DNA of 64,000 nucleotides from Psychrobacter nivimaris (GTDB taxonomy: Bacteria; Pseudomonadota; Gammaproteobacteria; Pseudomonadales; Moraxellaceae): positions 1 through 64,000 of the forward strand of contig NZ_VZIZ01000004.1 of the NCBI RefSeq assembly GCF_009812035.1, in the 5' to 3' direction. Positions 62,891-64,000 of the stretch are shown here, one piece after another. Positions within the stretch are counted from its first letter, which is position 1, and every line of letters starts with the position of its first letter. A model generated the notes under the pieces. It ran no database searches. It was not told where the DNA came from and was given only the letters and a program-made list of their open reading frames with translations. A program made the translations under genes and the position numbers.

Positions 62891-64000
62891 ATGAGTCAAA
62901 ACCAACCTCAAAAACTAATTGCAGGTGCTAATGCGCCACTACCGACTGACAATATTAGCATTCGTATTTTAAGCCAAAATGCCATCGATTGTGCCGCTTA
63001 TCGTCTGACTAATGACGGAAAAGTACGCGGTGATGGTGACATGATATTTTATGGTCAGACACGTAGCGATGATGGTAGTGTTAGCTTCCGTGGTCATGAC
63101 AGTGATGGGTTTTTTGATATTAATTTGTCTGCACAGCCTGCGAGCATTGAGAAAATTGCCCTAGCGTTCTCTAGTGCGCAAACATTGTCACAAATTGGCA
63201 ATGTGGACATTCAAGTCTTACAGGGTAGTCAGGTGCTAATGACCTGTCAACTGAGTAGTGCTGGACGTAATGAAAAGGCCATTATATTGGCTGAATGCTA
63301 TCGCAGACAAGGAAACTGGAAATTTCGTTTTATCGCCCAAGGTTTTGAGGGAGGGTTAAAACCTTTATCTGAGCATTTTGGTGTGGAAATTGCTGATGAA
63401 GCGCCTGCCCAAAATCATAACCCTGCACAAAGCCAACCTCAACCTATCAACACTCAGCGACCAATCAATACGCAAAAAGCAAGCAGCACGTCTCAAGCCA
63501 ACAACCCGCCACCAATCCCTGTAAGTCCTTCGATTAACTTAAGTAAGATAACGTTAACTAAAAACCAATCTAGCATTAATCTTAAAAAACGTGATGATTT
63601 TGGCAAAATTTCGGTCAATTTAGATTGGAATCAACGCCCCCAAAGTGATAGAGCAGCGCCCAAGAAAGGGATACTGGGAGATCTGTTTAAGCAGCATCAA
63701 TCAAGCGGTATCGATTTAGATGTCGGCGCTATGATTCATCTAAAAAATGGTGAAAAAACCCTGATTCAAGCGTTGGGCAATCGCTTTGGTAGCTTGCAAT
63801 CAGCGCCTTATGTTTGCTTACGTGCGGATGATAGAACGGGGCAGGTAAGCGGCGGTGAATGGCTAGATATTAACGGTCAGCAATGGTCACAGATTGAAGA
63901 AGTATTTATCTTTGCGTTTATTTACGAAGGCGCACCTAACTGGGAAAAAACCGATGGGGTTGTGACTATTCATGTCCCAGAGCAATCGCCGATTGAGACA
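62891..64000 (+). CDS. terA: TerA-type TerD-superfamily protein (truncated by window end)
   Basis: 370 residues are visible from the ATG at 62891 (AAAGGA six bases upstream; ATG at 62888 is also in frame), and the gene runs off the window. An N-terminal TerD domain (about residues 7-160: QKLIAGANAPLPTDNISIRIL, DGDMIFYGQTRSDDGSVSF) is followed by a Gln/Asn/Pro-rich linker. A second TerD-type domain contains GIDLDVGAMIHLKNGEKTLIQALG and DDRTGQVSGGEWLDI, as in TerA. It should bind Ca2+ and act in the Ter stress complex. It is first of the plus-strand Ter genes that lie beyond the window. Confidence 0.88.
   Translation, partial: MSQNQPQKLIAGANAPLPTDNISIRILSQNAIDCAAYRLTNDGKVRGDGDMIFYGQTRSDDGSVSFRGHDSDGFFDINLSAQPASIEKIALAFSSAQTLSQIGNVDIQVLQGSQVLMTCQLSSAGRNEKAIILAECYRRQGNWKFRFIAQGFEGGLKPLSEHFGVEIADEAPAQNHNPAQSQPQPINTQRPINTQKASSTSQANNPPPIPVSPSINLSKITLTKNQSSINLKKRDDFGKISVNLDWNQRPQSDRAAPKKGILGDLFKQHQSSGIDLDVGAMIHLKNGEKTLIQALGNRFGSLQSAPYVCLRADDRTGQVSGGEWLDINGQQWSQIEEVFIFAFIYEGAPNWEKTDGVVTIHVPEQSPIET

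Noticed and set aside
1-64000. CRISPR arrays and prophage.
   Set aside because: No spaced direct-repeat array and no phage structural, integrase or replication genes are seen; the short tandem repeats listed have no spacers.

Overview
The window looks like a chromosomal segment of a Psychrobacter-type gammaproteobacterium (Moraxellaceae). The evidence is moderate G+C with A+T-rich intergenic stretches, Moraxellaceae-like housekeeping proteins (UvrB, AcnB, LipA, DapD, RecJ, QueE, Dps), one tRNA-Asn(GTT), and accessory modules (arsenic, tellurium-type stress response, TAXI-TRAP transport) of the kind common in that genus. The assignment comes from recognising protein families, not from a search.

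Layout. 1-4.2 kb: a small membrane protein, a YrhK-like protein and a complete arsRCHB arsenic operon ending at a terminator. 4.3-6 kb: tRNA-Asn and an AspC-type aminotransferase, both on the minus strand. 6.4-14.5 kb: a membrane-lipid modification module (SDR, FAD amine-oxidase-like protein, DUF1365 protein, cyclopropane-fatty-acid synthase) followed by a divergent MFS/LysR pair and a DUF2177 membrane protein. 14.6-31 kb: ordinary metabolism and DNA repair (thioesterase, CDF exporter, Dps, UvrB, HisC-like aminotransferase, RecJ, two tandem TRIC-type channels, DMT exporter, QueE, DapD, lipase). 31.1-38.2 kb: an arsenosugar-type cluster (SelD-N-terminal-like FAD protein, ArsS radical SAM, DUF547, two arsenosugar-family transferases, ArsM, and a convergent MTA phosphorylase). 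38.6-42.3 kb: a TAXI-TRAP transporter with DUF1850. 42.4-46.9 kb: lipA, a carboxymuconolactone decarboxylase and acnB. 47.2-50.4 kb: an A+T-rich foreign-looking two-gene operon, an Orc/STAND-like P-loop ATPase with a zinc ribbon followed by a HEPN-like protein. Its ATPase gene is split by a 587-bp, internally deleted IS5-type element. 50.6-53 kb: PACE exporter, enoyl-CoA hydratase and alpha/beta hydrolase. 53.2-64 kb: a Ter-type stress island (HpcH/HpaI lyase, StiP/PELOTA, HAD, PRTase/TRSP, TerD-trypsin fusion, ATP-grasp, TerA) with a V4R-like and an MHYT-domain gene lodged inside it.

How the genes work together. The arsRCHB operon reduces arsenate, exports arsenite and oxidises trivalent methylarsenicals. 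The cluster 30 kb away methylates arsenite and probably conjugates it to an adenosyl/sugar moiety, so one cell would have both expulsion and organification routes. The Ter island matches the known Ter-linked biosynthetic module, in which a phosphoribosyl-type nucleoside-like product is proposed. The ATPase-HEPN pair looks like an anti-phage or abortive-infection system that an insertion has inactivated in this strain. Removing 587 bp plus one copy of the AGTA target duplication restores a 559-codon reading frame. This pair, and the conserved but biochemically unfilled steps of the arsenosugar and Ter modules, are the most interesting contents.
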